Position numbers and translations under genes: made by a program | Notes under the pieces: generated by a model | Seen by the model: only the letters and a program-made list of their open reading frames with translations | The model's database searches: none | What the model was told of the DNA's origin: nothing | Source: DATCHW01 sp036508135 | Lineage (GTDB): Bacteria; Bacteroidota; Ignavibacteria; Tepidaquicellales; Tepidaquicellaceae | Direction of reading: 5' to 3' | Assembly (NCBI GenBank): GCA_036508135.1 | Contig: DATCHW010000259.1 | Coordinates: 62,001 to 126,000, forward strand | Length of the DNA stretch: 64,000 nt | Part shown: positions 1-6,726 of the stretch, piece after piece | How the letters are laid out: every line of letters starts with the position of its first letter | Numbering within the stretch: position 1 is the stretch's first letter

Positions 1-30
1 TCATCTAATAAATTTATATTTTTTATTTAT

Positions 31-92
31 CCACACTTCGAGTGAATGTCATTGAGCGAAGCGATATTGACATTTATAATGAGAATGTGTGG
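31..92. repeat. 62-base palindromic intergenic element
   Basis: CCACAC (31-36) pairs with GTGTGG (87-92), and AATGTCA (45-51) pairs with TGACATT (68-74), around a GAGCGAAGCGA core. The core resembles the GAGCGTAGCGA part of the palindrome at 54156-54282. It may be a short dispersed repeat or a bidirectional terminator; no function can be assigned from one copy. Confidence 0.5.
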
Positions 93-150
93 TATTATTT
101 TTAATTTATTTTTTCAACAATCAACCATTACGCTTTGGTTCGTAGTTTCT

Positions 151-198
151 AATTCCACCTATTAGATAATTGTAGTTGTCTAACGAGTGGGATTTTTT
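151..198 (+). terminator. Terminator-like hairpin with T run
   Basis: AATTCCAC (151-158) pairs with GTGGGATT (187-194), with an inner TTAGA/TCTAA stem (162-166/179-183), followed by six T from 193. A second small hairpin, AATCCG/CGGATT (223-228/236-241), also runs into a T-rich tail. Both have the polarity of plus-strand terminators although no plus-strand gene ends here within the window. They may instead belong to a small RNA. Apart from these and the 31-92 palindrome I see nothing in 1-260. Confidence 0.3.
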
Positions 199-260
199 AA
201 TTTTTCTTAAAATCATTTCCTTAATCCGTTGAGGTCGGATTTTCTTTCTAAAGCTTCGTT

Positions 261-575
261 TCATATTTCATAATGATTTAATTCTTTTGATTCAGTAGTG
301 AATAATGAATCTTGTCTATATTTAATCGTCTGATTTTCGGGTCGTAAAACAATTTTTTCTCGTGTATATATTTTTATAAACTTTTCAGTAGGATAAAAGG
401 TTTTGAATTTACCGTCTTTTTTTCGATGCAATAATCCTTTAGCTAATAATTCTCTACAACGCTTTGGAGTTTCACTTCCAAAAAAGCCTTCTTTGTATTT
501 CCTTTCGGTTAACTTTGCCGGTGTAATATTTCCAAACTCTTTAACGTATTCAATTACTAATTTCCATTGTTCCAT
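261..575 (-). CDS. Hypothetical protein, winged-helix-like
   Basis: This 104-residue protein is not recognised. The first 60 residues read like a small winged helix: a helix around VIEYVKEFG, then ITPAKL, then a region ending in RCRELLAKGLLHRKKDG, which resembles the recognition helix and beta-wing of MarR/ArsR-like folds. The tail is charged. Its ATG lies one base after the stop of the SSB-like gene, so it is the last visible member of the small-gene operon read from the promoter at 1693-1721. A DNA-binding role is only inference. Confidence 0.6.
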   Translation of the reverse strand: MEQWKLVIEYVKEFGNITPAKLTERKYKEGFFGSETPKRCRELLAKGLLHRKKDGKFKTFYPTEKFIKIYTREKIVLRPENQTIKYRQDSLFTTESKELNHYEI

Positions 576-576
576 A

Positions 577-1143
577 TTAGAAAGGTATATTAGCTATTGC
601 CTTATCTAATTCATCTGGCAAATCATCATTTATAAAATAAGGCTCTAATTTATAATACCAATTGGCAAGTTCTTTAACATCTTTCTTAGCGTCTTCAATA
701 CTATATTCAGCAAAACTATCAATTTTTTTTGATATAATTAAAGAAGCATTATTTATTGCATTCATCCATTTTATATCATCCCGCTTTTCATTTCTTATCT
801 CTTTCCATTTTTCATCTTCGCCTGTTACCTTTGACTGTGCCGTCTCTATTTCATCCTCTTCCTGTTTTACGGGAATAGCGTTTGCGATTGTTCGATAAAT
901 TATAGTCTTGCCTCCATATTCTCCTTGTTCTTCACGATAAGAAATATCAAATGATTTTCCAACTCCCATTTTAGGAATACTGCTAAAAGCGATATAAGCC
1001 ATGCTGTCTGTTCCGTCTTGTTTTGATTGCCATAATTGATAAGACTTGTTATCACTTCCTTTAATCTTAAACATTGTCTTGCCGTTTTTTGTAGTTTTTT
1101 CTTCAACTGATAAAATAGTTATTGTTGTTTTAAGTAATTCCAT
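577..1143 (-). CDS. SSB-like OB-fold protein of the mobile element
   Basis: The 188-residue product starts with a region that fits an OB-fold beta barrel (about residues 6-95: alternating strands such as KTMFKIKGSDNKSYQLWQ and GKSFDISYREEQGEYGG). A charged linker follows, then a helical part and a C-terminus ending in ANIPF. Bacterial single-stranded DNA-binding proteins end in an acidic tip finishing in IPF that binds partner proteins; here the acidic residues sit slightly upstream (DDLPDELD). I infer an element-encoded single-strand DNA-binding protein for replication or transfer. The family is not recognised outright, so this rests on fold pattern, tail and context. It is translated between the three small genes upstream and the winged-helix-like gene one base downstream. 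Confidence 0.55.
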   Translation of the reverse strand: MELLKTTITILSVEEKTTKNGKTMFKIKGSDNKSYQLWQSKQDGTDSMAYIAFSSIPKMGVGKSFDISYREEQGEYGGKTIIYRTIANAIPVKQEEDEIETAQSKVTGEDEKWKEIRNEKRDDIKWMNAINNASLIISKKIDSFAEYSIEDAKKDVKELANWYYKLEPYFINDDLPDELDKAIANIPF

Positions 1144-1167
1144 ATTAAAAATGATTAATAATAAATT

Positions 1168-1341
1168 TTATTTATTGCATATTTCACAATCAGCGAATGA
1201 ACACTTTCCACCGGTATTATGAATTTCCTCTTTTCTTCTTTGTTTTAAAGTTTCTGCTAATGCTTCTCTCAATTTTTTATTATGTTCTTCCATTATAGGA
1301 TTTTCTTTTTTGTGTAGATTTGGTCTGTTATAAGTTCCCAT
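1168..1341 (-). CDS. 57-residue cysteine-motif protein
   Basis: A short frame reads MGTYNRPNLHKKENPIMEEH, then a basic helix, and ends with C-x4-C-x2-C near the C-terminus (GGKCSFADCEICNK). It sits tail to head with the next small gene (one base between its ATG at 1341 and that gene's stop at 1343) and 24 bases before the SSB-like gene, which supports a real co-transcribed gene. The cysteine cluster could bind one zinc, but no family is recognised. Confidence 0.5.
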   Translation of the reverse strand: MGTYNRPNLHKKENPIMEEHNKKLREALAETLKQRRKEEIHNTGGKCSFADCEICNK

Positions 1342-1342
1342 A

Positions 1343-1501
1343 TTATTTAAATAAGTTTGTAATGTAGTTTTCTAAATCTTCCTGCATTGTTCGACCTTTA
1401 GGATATTTATATTTTAGATATGCCTGATACCTTTTAAGTTTTTCATCGTAAAGTTTTAACTTGATAGTTTTAAACTTTCCTAAAATCCATCTTTTTTTCA
1501 T
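1343..1501 (-). CDS. 52-residue basic protein
   Basis: The frame reads MKKRWILGKFKTIKLKLYDE and continues as a lysine- and tyrosine-rich short protein ending in NYITNLFK. It is packed tightly between two other small frames, all in one direction behind the consensus promoter at 1693-1721. The composition suits a small nucleic-acid-binding protein, but the function is unknown. Its reality is supported mainly by the compact operon. Confidence 0.45.
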   Translation of the reverse strand: MKKRWILGKFKTIKLKLYDEKLKRYQAYLKYKYPKGRTMQEDLENYITNLFK

Positions 1502-1505
1502 ATTA

Positions 1506-1652
1506 TTAAAATTCGACTTCTTTATTTTCCAATGTTTCTTTCATTGATTGTATCTGTTCACCAATATATTCTGTATCTATAATAGCTGCTTCGTGATAAT
1601 TACGAGAGATTATATTTCCGTTCTCATCTCTCAAAGTTATTGTGTATGTCAT
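1506..1652 (-). CDS. 48-residue protein, first gene of the small-gene operon
   Basis: The frame starts MTYTITLRDENGNIISRNYH and ends in KEVEF. It is the promoter-proximal gene: the -10 box at 1693-1698 lies about 40 bases before its ATG. The sequence suggests a two-strand beta start followed by a helix. No family is recognised. Confidence 0.45.
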   Translation of the reverse strand: MTYTITLRDENGNIISRNYHEAAIIDTEYIGEQIQSMKETLENKEVEF

Positions 1653-1692
1653 ATTGATTTATATAGTAGGGCTTATTTACCCTTATACTTTC

Positions 1693-1721
1693 ATTATACA
1701 CCCTGATAATAAACCTGTCAA
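1693..1721 (-). promoter_or_regulatory. Consensus sigma70 promoter for the small-gene/SSB operon
   Basis: On the minus strand TTGACA (1721-1716) and TATAAT (1698-1693) are separated by exactly 17 bases, a perfect match to the E. coli sigma70 consensus. The first gene starts 41 bases further on. Bacteroidota promoters usually have a different consensus (TTTG/TANNTTTG), so this points to a foreign or broad-host promoter. Confidence 0.8.
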
Positions 1722-1784
1722 CCCCTATAAAATAAGGGTTTTCAGAGCATTTTATAATATCGTGGGTACTTATCCACACCTATT

Positions 1785-1813
1785 AAAAAAGCCACTATTT
1801 TCAAGTGGCTTTT
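1785..1813 (-). terminator. Rho-independent terminator after the radC-like gene
   Basis: AAAAGCCACT (1787-1796) pairs with AGTGGCTTTT (1804-1813) around a 7-base loop; on the minus strand it is followed by a run of T (1785-1790). It lies just downstream of the radC-like stop codon and before the next promoter, so it closes the ardC-radC transcript. Confidence 0.8.
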
Positions 1814-1852
1814 GTGTTCCTGTTAATTGAAAGAGCTTACTGTTCCTCCTTT

Positions 1853-2383
1853 CTATATTAGCCCTTTATTCTTAAAGGATAGATAAGATGTTTCGGTTAT
1901 TATTAAATGGTCAATAACTTCTATTCCTATGTACTTACTAACTTCTACAAGTCTTTTTGTTATTTTAATATCATCCTCGCTTGGTTCAGCTTCTCCTGAT
2001 GGGTGGTTATGAGCAATAATTATCTGTGCAGAGTGTCTTTTAATAGCGGTCTCAAAGACTTCCCGTGGGTGTACAAGACTTGCCGTCAATGTTCCAATAC
2101 TAATAATATCAACAGAGATGAGCCTGTTTCTGACATCTAAACAGCAAACGAAAAAATGCTCTTTAAAATAATCGGTGGTCTTTTCTTTTAGAATAGTGTA
2201 CAGCATTTCAGGTGAAGTTATTGCTTCAGTTTTTAACCTTGATGATTCATTTACTAAGACTTCATCTTTTATAAGTAGGGGTCTAAGAAGTTCATCAATA
2301 AGGCGTGTCATTGGTTTCTTAACTTCTTTAGCTTTCTTATAAAGAATTGGGATTAAGTCCTCCCTTATTTTAGGCGTGTACAA
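1853..2383 (-). CDS. RadC-like JAB-domain protein
   Basis: The C-terminal ~110 residues are a RadC/JAB (MPN+) domain: a VHPREVF segment, then the metal-site motif HNHPSGEAEPSEDD that gives H-x-H-x7-D, and VIDHLIIT further on. RadC proteins of this kind are standard passengers of mobile elements; their biochemical role is still debated and the fold suggests a metal-dependent hydrolase. The N-terminal ~60 residues are helical and unlike chromosomal RadC. Translation starts with TTG at 2383, behind a good AGGAG site, and overlaps the end of the ardC-like frame by 14 bases, so the two are translationally coupled. Confidence 0.85.
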   Translation of the reverse strand: MYTPKIREDLIPILYKKAKEVKKPMTRLIDELLRPLLIKDEVLVNESSRLKTEAITSPEMLYTILKEKTTDYFKEHFFVCCLDVRNRLISVDIISIGTLTASLVHPREVFETAIKRHSAQIIIAHNHPSGEAEPSEDDIKITKRLVEVSKYIGIEVIDHLIITETSYLSFKNKGLI

Positions 2384-3158
2384 GGTTTAACTCCTTTCTT
2401 AGAATTAAGTTTAAGATTTTTTCAACATCTGAAACGACTCGCAAAACTGCGGAGTGTGGAGTGATATTCAAGTCTTTAGCATAACTTTCTATATAGCGGT
2501 AAGAATTACCAAAATATTTATCACCGTCTTTTCCAATTATTCGGCAAAGAGTATGAGCGCCAAGTTCTGCAATTATTTCCTGTAATGGATCTTGACCATT
2601 TTTCAATTTGCCTTTTATCTTTTCATCAGCACAATGGCATAATTCATGAAAAAAGGTTTTTTCTTCAGGAGTTGCTAAAGCGATTATTTTCTTTTCAGGA
2701 CTGTAATATCCGTAATGTTCATAGTTTCCCGGAATTGCTTCTACTGATATGCCCCACTCTTTTGCTCTTTCAATCAAAGGAAGTTCAGGCAAGACTAACT
2801 TCTGATAGTCAAGTAATTCACCGTCTGTGTCTTCAAAGCGAAAGACATTACCAGAAACAAAACCAACAAGCGTTAATACTTCTTCATCCTTCTTATCTTT
2901 CTGCTTCTTGAAATAGGGGACTAATATAGAAAACGATTTAGCTCCCTTTTTAACATGTCGGTTTACTTCAAGCCATTGACGATAACCTCTGGCATCACTT
3001 GTCTTTGAGAAAAACATAATAAGGTGGTTCATCAAACTCCATTTCGCTGACGGTATATTGGGAATAGGGTACATCGAATAAGCAATAGCTTCAGGTATAT
3101 TGGCGGTTTTAAATTGTTCAATAACTTGATCTAAAACCTGCTTTACTTTTGGAAGCAT
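2370..3158 (-). CDS. ArdC-like antirestriction protein with zinc metallopeptidase domain
   Basis: The N-terminal part (NIPEAIAYSMYPIPN to GYRQWLEVNRHVKKGAKS) matches the ArdC N-terminal DNA-binding region, including the QWLEVNRHVKKGAK stretch typical of the family. The second half holds HELCH (HExxH) in FFHELCHCADEK and a later Glu in ELGAH, forming a zincin-like metallopeptidase. ArdC proteins protect incoming element DNA from restriction and bind single-stranded DNA. I place the start at 3158 (MLPKVKQV), behind a GAAAGGAAA ribosome site; the frame stays open upstream to 3257, but that part codes for a structured leader. It is followed directly by the radC-like gene. Confidence 0.85.
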   Translation of the reverse strand: MLPKVKQVLDQVIEQFKTANIPEAIAYSMYPIPNIPSAKWSLMNHLIMFFSKTSDARGYRQWLEVNRHVKKGAKSFSILVPYFKKQKDKKDEEVLTLVGFVSGNVFRFEDTDGELLDYQKLVLPELPLIERAKEWGISVEAIPGNYEHYGYYSPEKKIIALATPEEKTFFHELCHCADEKIKGKLKNGQDPLQEIIAELGAHTLCRIIGKDGDKYFGNSYRYIESYAKDLNITPHSAVLRVVSDVEKILNLILRKELNLVHA

Positions 3159-3183
3159 ATATTTTTCCTTTCTTGACGGAAAA

Positions 3184-3321
3184 TAAAAAACCGGATGCGC
3201 CCGTCTTAACGCTATCCGGCAATTTCTTAACAGCAACGGAGACCTCGTTCTTGTCAAGGTGGAATTTACCTTGATAAGAAAAGAGGTGTTGCTAAAATTA
3301 AAAAGACTGGATAGCGTTAGG
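3184..3321 (-). promoter_or_regulatory. Candidate attenuator or riboswitch-like leader upstream of ardC-radC
   Basis: Read on the minus strand, three elements occur in order. First a long hairpin: AGCAAC and ACCTC (3232-3237, 3242-3246) pair with the contiguous GAGGTGTTGCT (3283-3293), with an inner TCAAGGT/ACCTTGA stem (3254-3260/3268-3274). Second, a terminator: CCGGAT/ATCCGG (3191-3196/3214-3219) followed by TTTTTT. Third, a competing partner: 3309-3319 is an 11-base perfect complement of 3207-3217, extendable to about 15 pairs, which would consume the terminator's 5' arm. This is the layout of a terminator/antiterminator switch. The ribosome site and ATG of ardC follow 25 bases later. The antiterminator arm overlaps the last codons of the upstream 83-residue frame. 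Confidence 0.6.
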
Positions 3322-3549
3322 TTTTAAGAGGAATGTTTTCGGAATTAGTTTTTCCAAAACATAAGACAGAATAAGAACATAAAGTATATGGTTTATATGT
3401 AAAGTTAATTCTAAGTATTCACCATACATAGCAGGCAAATAATAGTAGTAAGTTAATACGTTAAAATCTCCAATGGGGATTAAAACTATAAAACCCTCAA
3501 TATTTGTCAGGATATATTCTGCCAATAGGAATAAGATTATAAATCTCAT
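3298..3549 (-). CDS. Small two-helix membrane protein, possibly a leader peptide
   Basis: The 83-residue frame has a strong ribosome site (AAAGGAG seven bases before ATG) and two hydrophobic stretches, about residues 3-25 and 50-68, so it probably sits in the inner membrane. Its last codons (LKPNAIQSF) lie inside the antiterminator arm of the ardC leader, so a translating ribosome would disturb that pairing. It may be a genuine membrane protein, a leader peptide, or both. No family is recognised. Confidence 0.55.
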   Translation of the reverse strand: MRFIILFLLAEYILTNIEGFIVLIPIGDFNVLTYYYYLPAMYGEYLELTLHINHILYVLILSYVLEKLIPKTFLLKPNAIQSF

Positions 3550-3597
3550 TAATAACTCCTTTCTTTAATGTTTATTTAGTTGTAATGAACTAAGATT

Positions 3598-3606
3598 ATT
3601 ATAGCA
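3598..3606 (-). promoter_or_regulatory. Extended -10 promoter for the small membrane protein/ardC/radC unit
   Basis: On the minus strand TGC-TATAAT forms an extended -10 element at 3606-3598, about 50 bases before the ATG at 3549. There is no convincing -35 box, which is usual for extended -10 promoters. It overlaps the stop codon of the upstream gene. Confidence 0.5.
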
Positions 3607-4378
3607 CTAAAGAGATTTTATTACCATCCGGGGTGTACCATACTTTTTCATTCAGGCGGTAAAAGTCAGGAAAAGGCATAAAGAGGTACTTGTCAGGAAG
3701 GTTTTTAGCTAACTTAGCCAATTCTCTTGTCTTTTCGTGGAGTGTTACAATTTCATTTGTAAGGAGTTCATATTGCTGTGGTCTGGCGAAAACATTATAC
3801 CAGGTATTAGTATAAACAAATAGGACGGTAAAGTTTTTAGGATTATCAAACTTTTTATTTCTCATATTATAAAACATTTCATTGTATATTTTAAACTTTG
3901 CTCTTTCGGTACGATCAATAGTTTTCTTTCTTTCTATTTCAATTAGGAATTTATGAGTTTCTTTTCCATTTATAGTAATAGTTATGTCAGGCATTAAAGA
4001 ACTAAATCTCTGGTTATATCTTATTTCAGTGTTTCTACTTCCATAAAAATTAAGCCAAGCTAAGGCAAAATCGAATTTCATACTTTCATGAAAAACATTA
4101 AAAGGCGATTTTGGCAAGCCTCTGTATTTATAGTCATCTCGCCCGGTGTAATTAGCTCCTTGTTTTGTGATAGCATAATAAACCTCTTGAGATGGATTAC
4201 GGGGGTTGATAATCGGATCTAACTTTTTTATAAGTCCATTCTTTTCAAAAGATGAAAAAAACCTGCGGGCTTGCAAAAGGGAGCCAGCGTAGCTTGTGGC
4301 TTTAGGTGAGTAGAAATTGTTTAAAGTGGCTACTCCTCCAATGTCTATTATTTTTTCTAGGTAGGATTTTTTAGACAT
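3599..4378 (-). CDS. Replication-relaxation-like protein (winged helix plus nuclease-like fold)
   Basis: The 259-residue protein has an N-terminal winged-helix part (residues ~1-85, including ARRFFSSFEKNGLIKKLD and VYYAITKQGANYTG). A restriction-endonuclease-like core follows, with MPDITI and then FLIEIERKKT, which reads as the PD...ExExK pattern of PD-(D/E)XK folds. This layout is that of the replication-relaxation family (pfam13814) found on plasmids and integrative elements, some of which act in plasmid replication or DNA relaxation. Assignment is by pattern and context. The gene is preceded by a structured RNA candidate (4401-4518) with its own sigma70-like promoter. Confidence 0.6.
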   Translation of the reverse strand: MSKKSYLEKIIDIGGVATLNNFYSPKATSYAGSLLQARRFFSSFEKNGLIKKLDPIINPRNPSQEVYYAITKQGANYTGRDDYKYRGLPKSPFNVFHESMKFDFALAWLNFYGSRNTEIRYNQRFSSLMPDITITINGKETHKFLIEIERKKTIDRTERAKFKIYNEMFYNMRNKKFDNPKNFTVLFVYTNTWYNVFARPQQYELLTNEIVTLHEKTRELAKLAKNLPDKYLFMPFPDFYRLNEKVWYTPDGNKISLVL

Positions 4379-4400
4379 ATTATTAAAATTATATTATTAA

Positions 4401-4518
4401 GCCGATATTAGTTCCGACAGGATACCAACACGTTTTGTATTATCAGATTATTAGAGGTAATCAAAATGGGTTGGTGTCCTGTGATTGAGCATTGCGAAAT
4501 CAAGGACTTGATATCGGC
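4401..4518 (-). ncRNA. Structured RNA or origin-like palindrome, unknown class
   Basis: GCCGATAT (4401-4408) pairs with ATATCGGC (4511-4518) as an outer stem. Inside it a long imperfect hairpin, CAGGATACCAAC with GTTGGTGTCCTG (4418-4429/4470-4481), continues inward to about 20 pairs, capped by GATTA/TAATC (4446-4450/4458-4462). A minus-strand promoter with its -10 box at 4524-4529 would start transcription at about 4517, at the edge of the outer stem, so a ~118-base folded RNA or structured 5' leader is likely. The same symmetry would fit an oriT or replication origin beside the replication-relaxation gene. Confidence 0.5.
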
Positions 4519-4523
4519 ACTAT

Positions 4524-4551
4524 ATTATAATTTGCCTTATTTAAAGGTCAA
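4524..4551 (-). promoter_or_regulatory. Sigma70-like promoter
   Basis: On the minus strand TTGACC (4551-4546) and TATAAT (4529-4524) are 16 bases apart, one base short of ideal spacing and one mismatch from consensus. Initiation would fall at the start of the structured element 4401-4518. The remaining gap, 4552-4728, is AT-rich. Confidence 0.65.
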
Positions 4552-4696
4552 ATAAATTATAGCACAGTATTATTAATTTGTAATGTGGATAAAATTGTGG
4601 ATTAAATAGATTATATGTATTTTTATACTATACCTATTCTATAAAAATGTCAAGTTCTGAAAATGAACGTATATATCACAAAAATTATTTTTAAGC

Positions 4697-4717
4697 TTAT
4701 CAAATTCTGTTTGATAA
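4697..4717 (-). terminator. Weak hairpin after the Gabija pair
   Basis: TTATCAAA (4697-4704) pairs with TTTGATAA (4710-4717). It lies 12 bases beyond the helicase stop codon; on the minus strand an imperfect T/A-rich tail follows. It is a plausible but weak terminator. Confidence 0.35.
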
Positions 4718-4728
4718 AATCCCGATAT

Positions 4729-6726
4729 TTATATATTTTCAATTCGAAATCCAAATTCTTCAAAAAATTTTCTATCATCGGAGCTCAATTTTGGTGTAGC
4801 CAAAACAAGTAGATGTTTTGGTCTTGAGAAAGCAACATATCCATATCTTTTATATTCATATTCATTTGCATTACTTGGAATTTGATTAAACCAATCTTCC
4901 CAATGTCCTCCTTTACTTTTTTTATCTAAAGAGCTTACAATCATTACAGAATCAAGAGTTTCTCCCTTGACATCATGAATTGTTGTCGTTCTAATTTTAC
5001 TTCCAGATTTATATTGTGAAACATTATCCGAAACAAGAGCTGTCCCTAAACCACTTTCAGCTTTAATTTTTACGACTGATATGTCAATATATGATTCAAT
5101 TGGAAGTTTTGAAATTAATACGGGAAGATATTTTCGTACAATAATAGCCCATTGGCTAAAGGTAAGGTTGTTACTTTTTTCATCCTTAAATGGATATAGC
5201 TCATTGCTTAATTCTGTCAATAATGTAGAAAGAGATGTACGCCACTTTACGTTAGAAATAGATTCCTGACAATATTGATTACGAATATTCCCCTCGTTTT
5301 TATAAAAAGTCTTTGATAAAAAATATCCAAAAAGAGAAATCGCACTTCCAATTATTTCAGTATTTTTTTGTTTTGAGTTCCATAATTGCAAAGCAATTGC
5401 TAAAATTGTTAATGGACTATTACTATCTGTCTTAAAAGGGCGGAACTTGTTTAATAATGTTGAGCCCCTAATAATTATTGATGATTGAGGCACTCTAATT
5501 ATTTCTTCTTTTGCTTCTTCATTCGCTTCAACTATTATTTCCTGATAACGTTTTATTAATTGCGGAACTTCATTTTCATCATATTCAATTAAAATTAAAC
5601 AATTTTTGAGAAGTTGCTTTTCGTTTCCATTAATACTATTTGAGAAAATATTACAAAAAACATCAACAATTTTTTGATTACTTCTAAAATTAATTGATAA
5701 GTGAAGATTGACTAATTTATTTTCACCTATGAATTCAGTAATTCGTTGTGGATCGACTTCTCTGAACTTATAAATAGACTGATTTAAATCACCAATAAAG
5801 AATACATTCAATCCGTCTTCGACTAAGTAATTAAGAATTATGAGCTGCATTGGAGATAAATCCTGACATTCATCTATTAGAACATATGGAAATCTTTTTA
5901 TAATGTTTTTACGGATGTTTTGCTTATTATGAAGTATTTGTAAAATAATGTATTCACAATCACGAAAGGTAAGAAAACCATCACCCCAAAAAGCTTTTTT
6001 TGAAGCCCAAAATCCGTCAATTATTATTTTATTAGTCAGCCAGCTATCTAATTTGTCTCTCAAATATGCCTGTTGTTCTGGTTTATTTAAAATCTCACTT
6101 AATGTTGAAGAAACTCTAACATTTTTTATAGGGGGTAAAACAATAAAATCATCTATAATTACATCATAATAAAATCTGTTAGCACTGATTGGTATACCAA
6201 CAAAAGCATTAGCTCCTGGCAATGTACTTTTGTTTGGTATTGCGTAGTATGTTTTAGGTTGATACTTTTTGTTATTTAAAAAATCTGCTTCTGACCTTTC
6301 ATCTATAATTGTTCTTGGGCTGCAATCTCCATTTTTGCCTTTAAATCCAACATAACTATAAAAGAAAGGACATAATACATATTTGTAGAAGAAACTATCA
6401 AGAGTGCCAATGAAATGAGGATGAGCAGTCGCATTTGTACCAGCATATTTTTTAGCTCTTTTTTCTATTTCGCTGGATGCATTGTTTGTAAATGAAACAA
6501 TGGCTATTCCAGAAAATTTTTCTTTCCAATCAATTAATTCATATGCAGCTTTAATTCCAACAACTTCCGTTTTACCGCTACCGGGACAAGCTTCAAGATA
6601 ACAAGGAACATTAATATCATGCGTAATAAATTCCAATTGTTCTTTTGTAAGCCGTTCAATATTGTCATCTTTAACAGAAATATTTAATTTTGTATAGATA
6701 ATATTTCGCAATTGTCCCTCAGTCAT
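4729..6726 (-). CDS. gajB: UvrD/Rep-like superfamily 1 helicase, Gabija GajB-like
   Basis: The 665-residue protein carries the superfamily 1A helicase motifs in order: Walker A ACPGSGKT (46-53), motif Ia around VSFTNNASSEIEKR (78-90), Walker B LIDECQDL (283-290), motif III FFIGDLNQSIYKF (309-321), motif IV LSINFRSNQ (343-351), motif V TIHDVKGETLDSV and motif VI YVAFSRPKHLLV near the C-terminus. Its start overlaps the stop of the OLD-family gene by 4 bases (ATGA), the usual gene order of Gabija and of class 2 OLD nuclease/helicase pairs. In Gabija, GajB is thought to be activated by DNA ends and to cooperate with GajA in abortive antiphage defence. It is somewhat longer than the commonly quoted ~500 residues, with a larger insertion before Walker B. 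Confidence 0.82.
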   Translation of the reverse strand: MTEGQLRNIIYTKLNISVKDDNIERLTKEQLEFITHDINVPCYLEACPGSGKTEVVGIKAAYELIDWKEKFSGIAIVSFTNNASSEIEKRAKKYAGTNATAHPHFIGTLDSFFYKYVLCPFFYSYVGFKGKNGDCSPRTIIDERSEADFLNNKKYQPKTYYAIPNKSTLPGANAFVGIPISANRFYYDVIIDDFIVLPPIKNVRVSSTLSEILNKPEQQAYLRDKLDSWLTNKIIIDGFWASKKAFWGDGFLTFRDCEYIILQILHNKQNIRKNIIKRFPYVLIDECQDLSPMQLIILNYLVEDGLNVFFIGDLNQSIYKFREVDPQRITEFIGENKLVNLHLSINFRSNQKIVDVFCNIFSNSINGNEKQLLKNCLILIEYDENEVPQLIKRYQEIIVEANEEAKEEIIRVPQSSIIIRGSTLLNKFRPFKTDSNSPLTILAIALQLWNSKQKNTEIIGSAISLFGYFLSKTFYKNEGNIRNQYCQESISNVKWRTSLSTLLTELSNELYPFKDEKSNNLTFSQWAIIVRKYLPVLISKLPIESYIDISVVKIKAESGLGTALVSDNVSQYKSGSKIRTTTIHDVKGETLDSVMIVSSLDKKSKGGHWEDWFNQIPSNANEYEYKRYGYVAFSRPKHLLVLATPKLSSDDRKFFEEFGFRIENI

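Noticed and set aside
1642..1830. 62-codon plus-strand frame
   Set aside because: It lies over a minus-strand consensus promoter and a terminator hairpin, which explain the sequence better.
3159..3257. Longer N-terminus for the ArdC-like protein
   Set aside because: The extra 33 codons lie in a terminator and leader hairpin, and a good ribosome site precedes the ATG at 3158.
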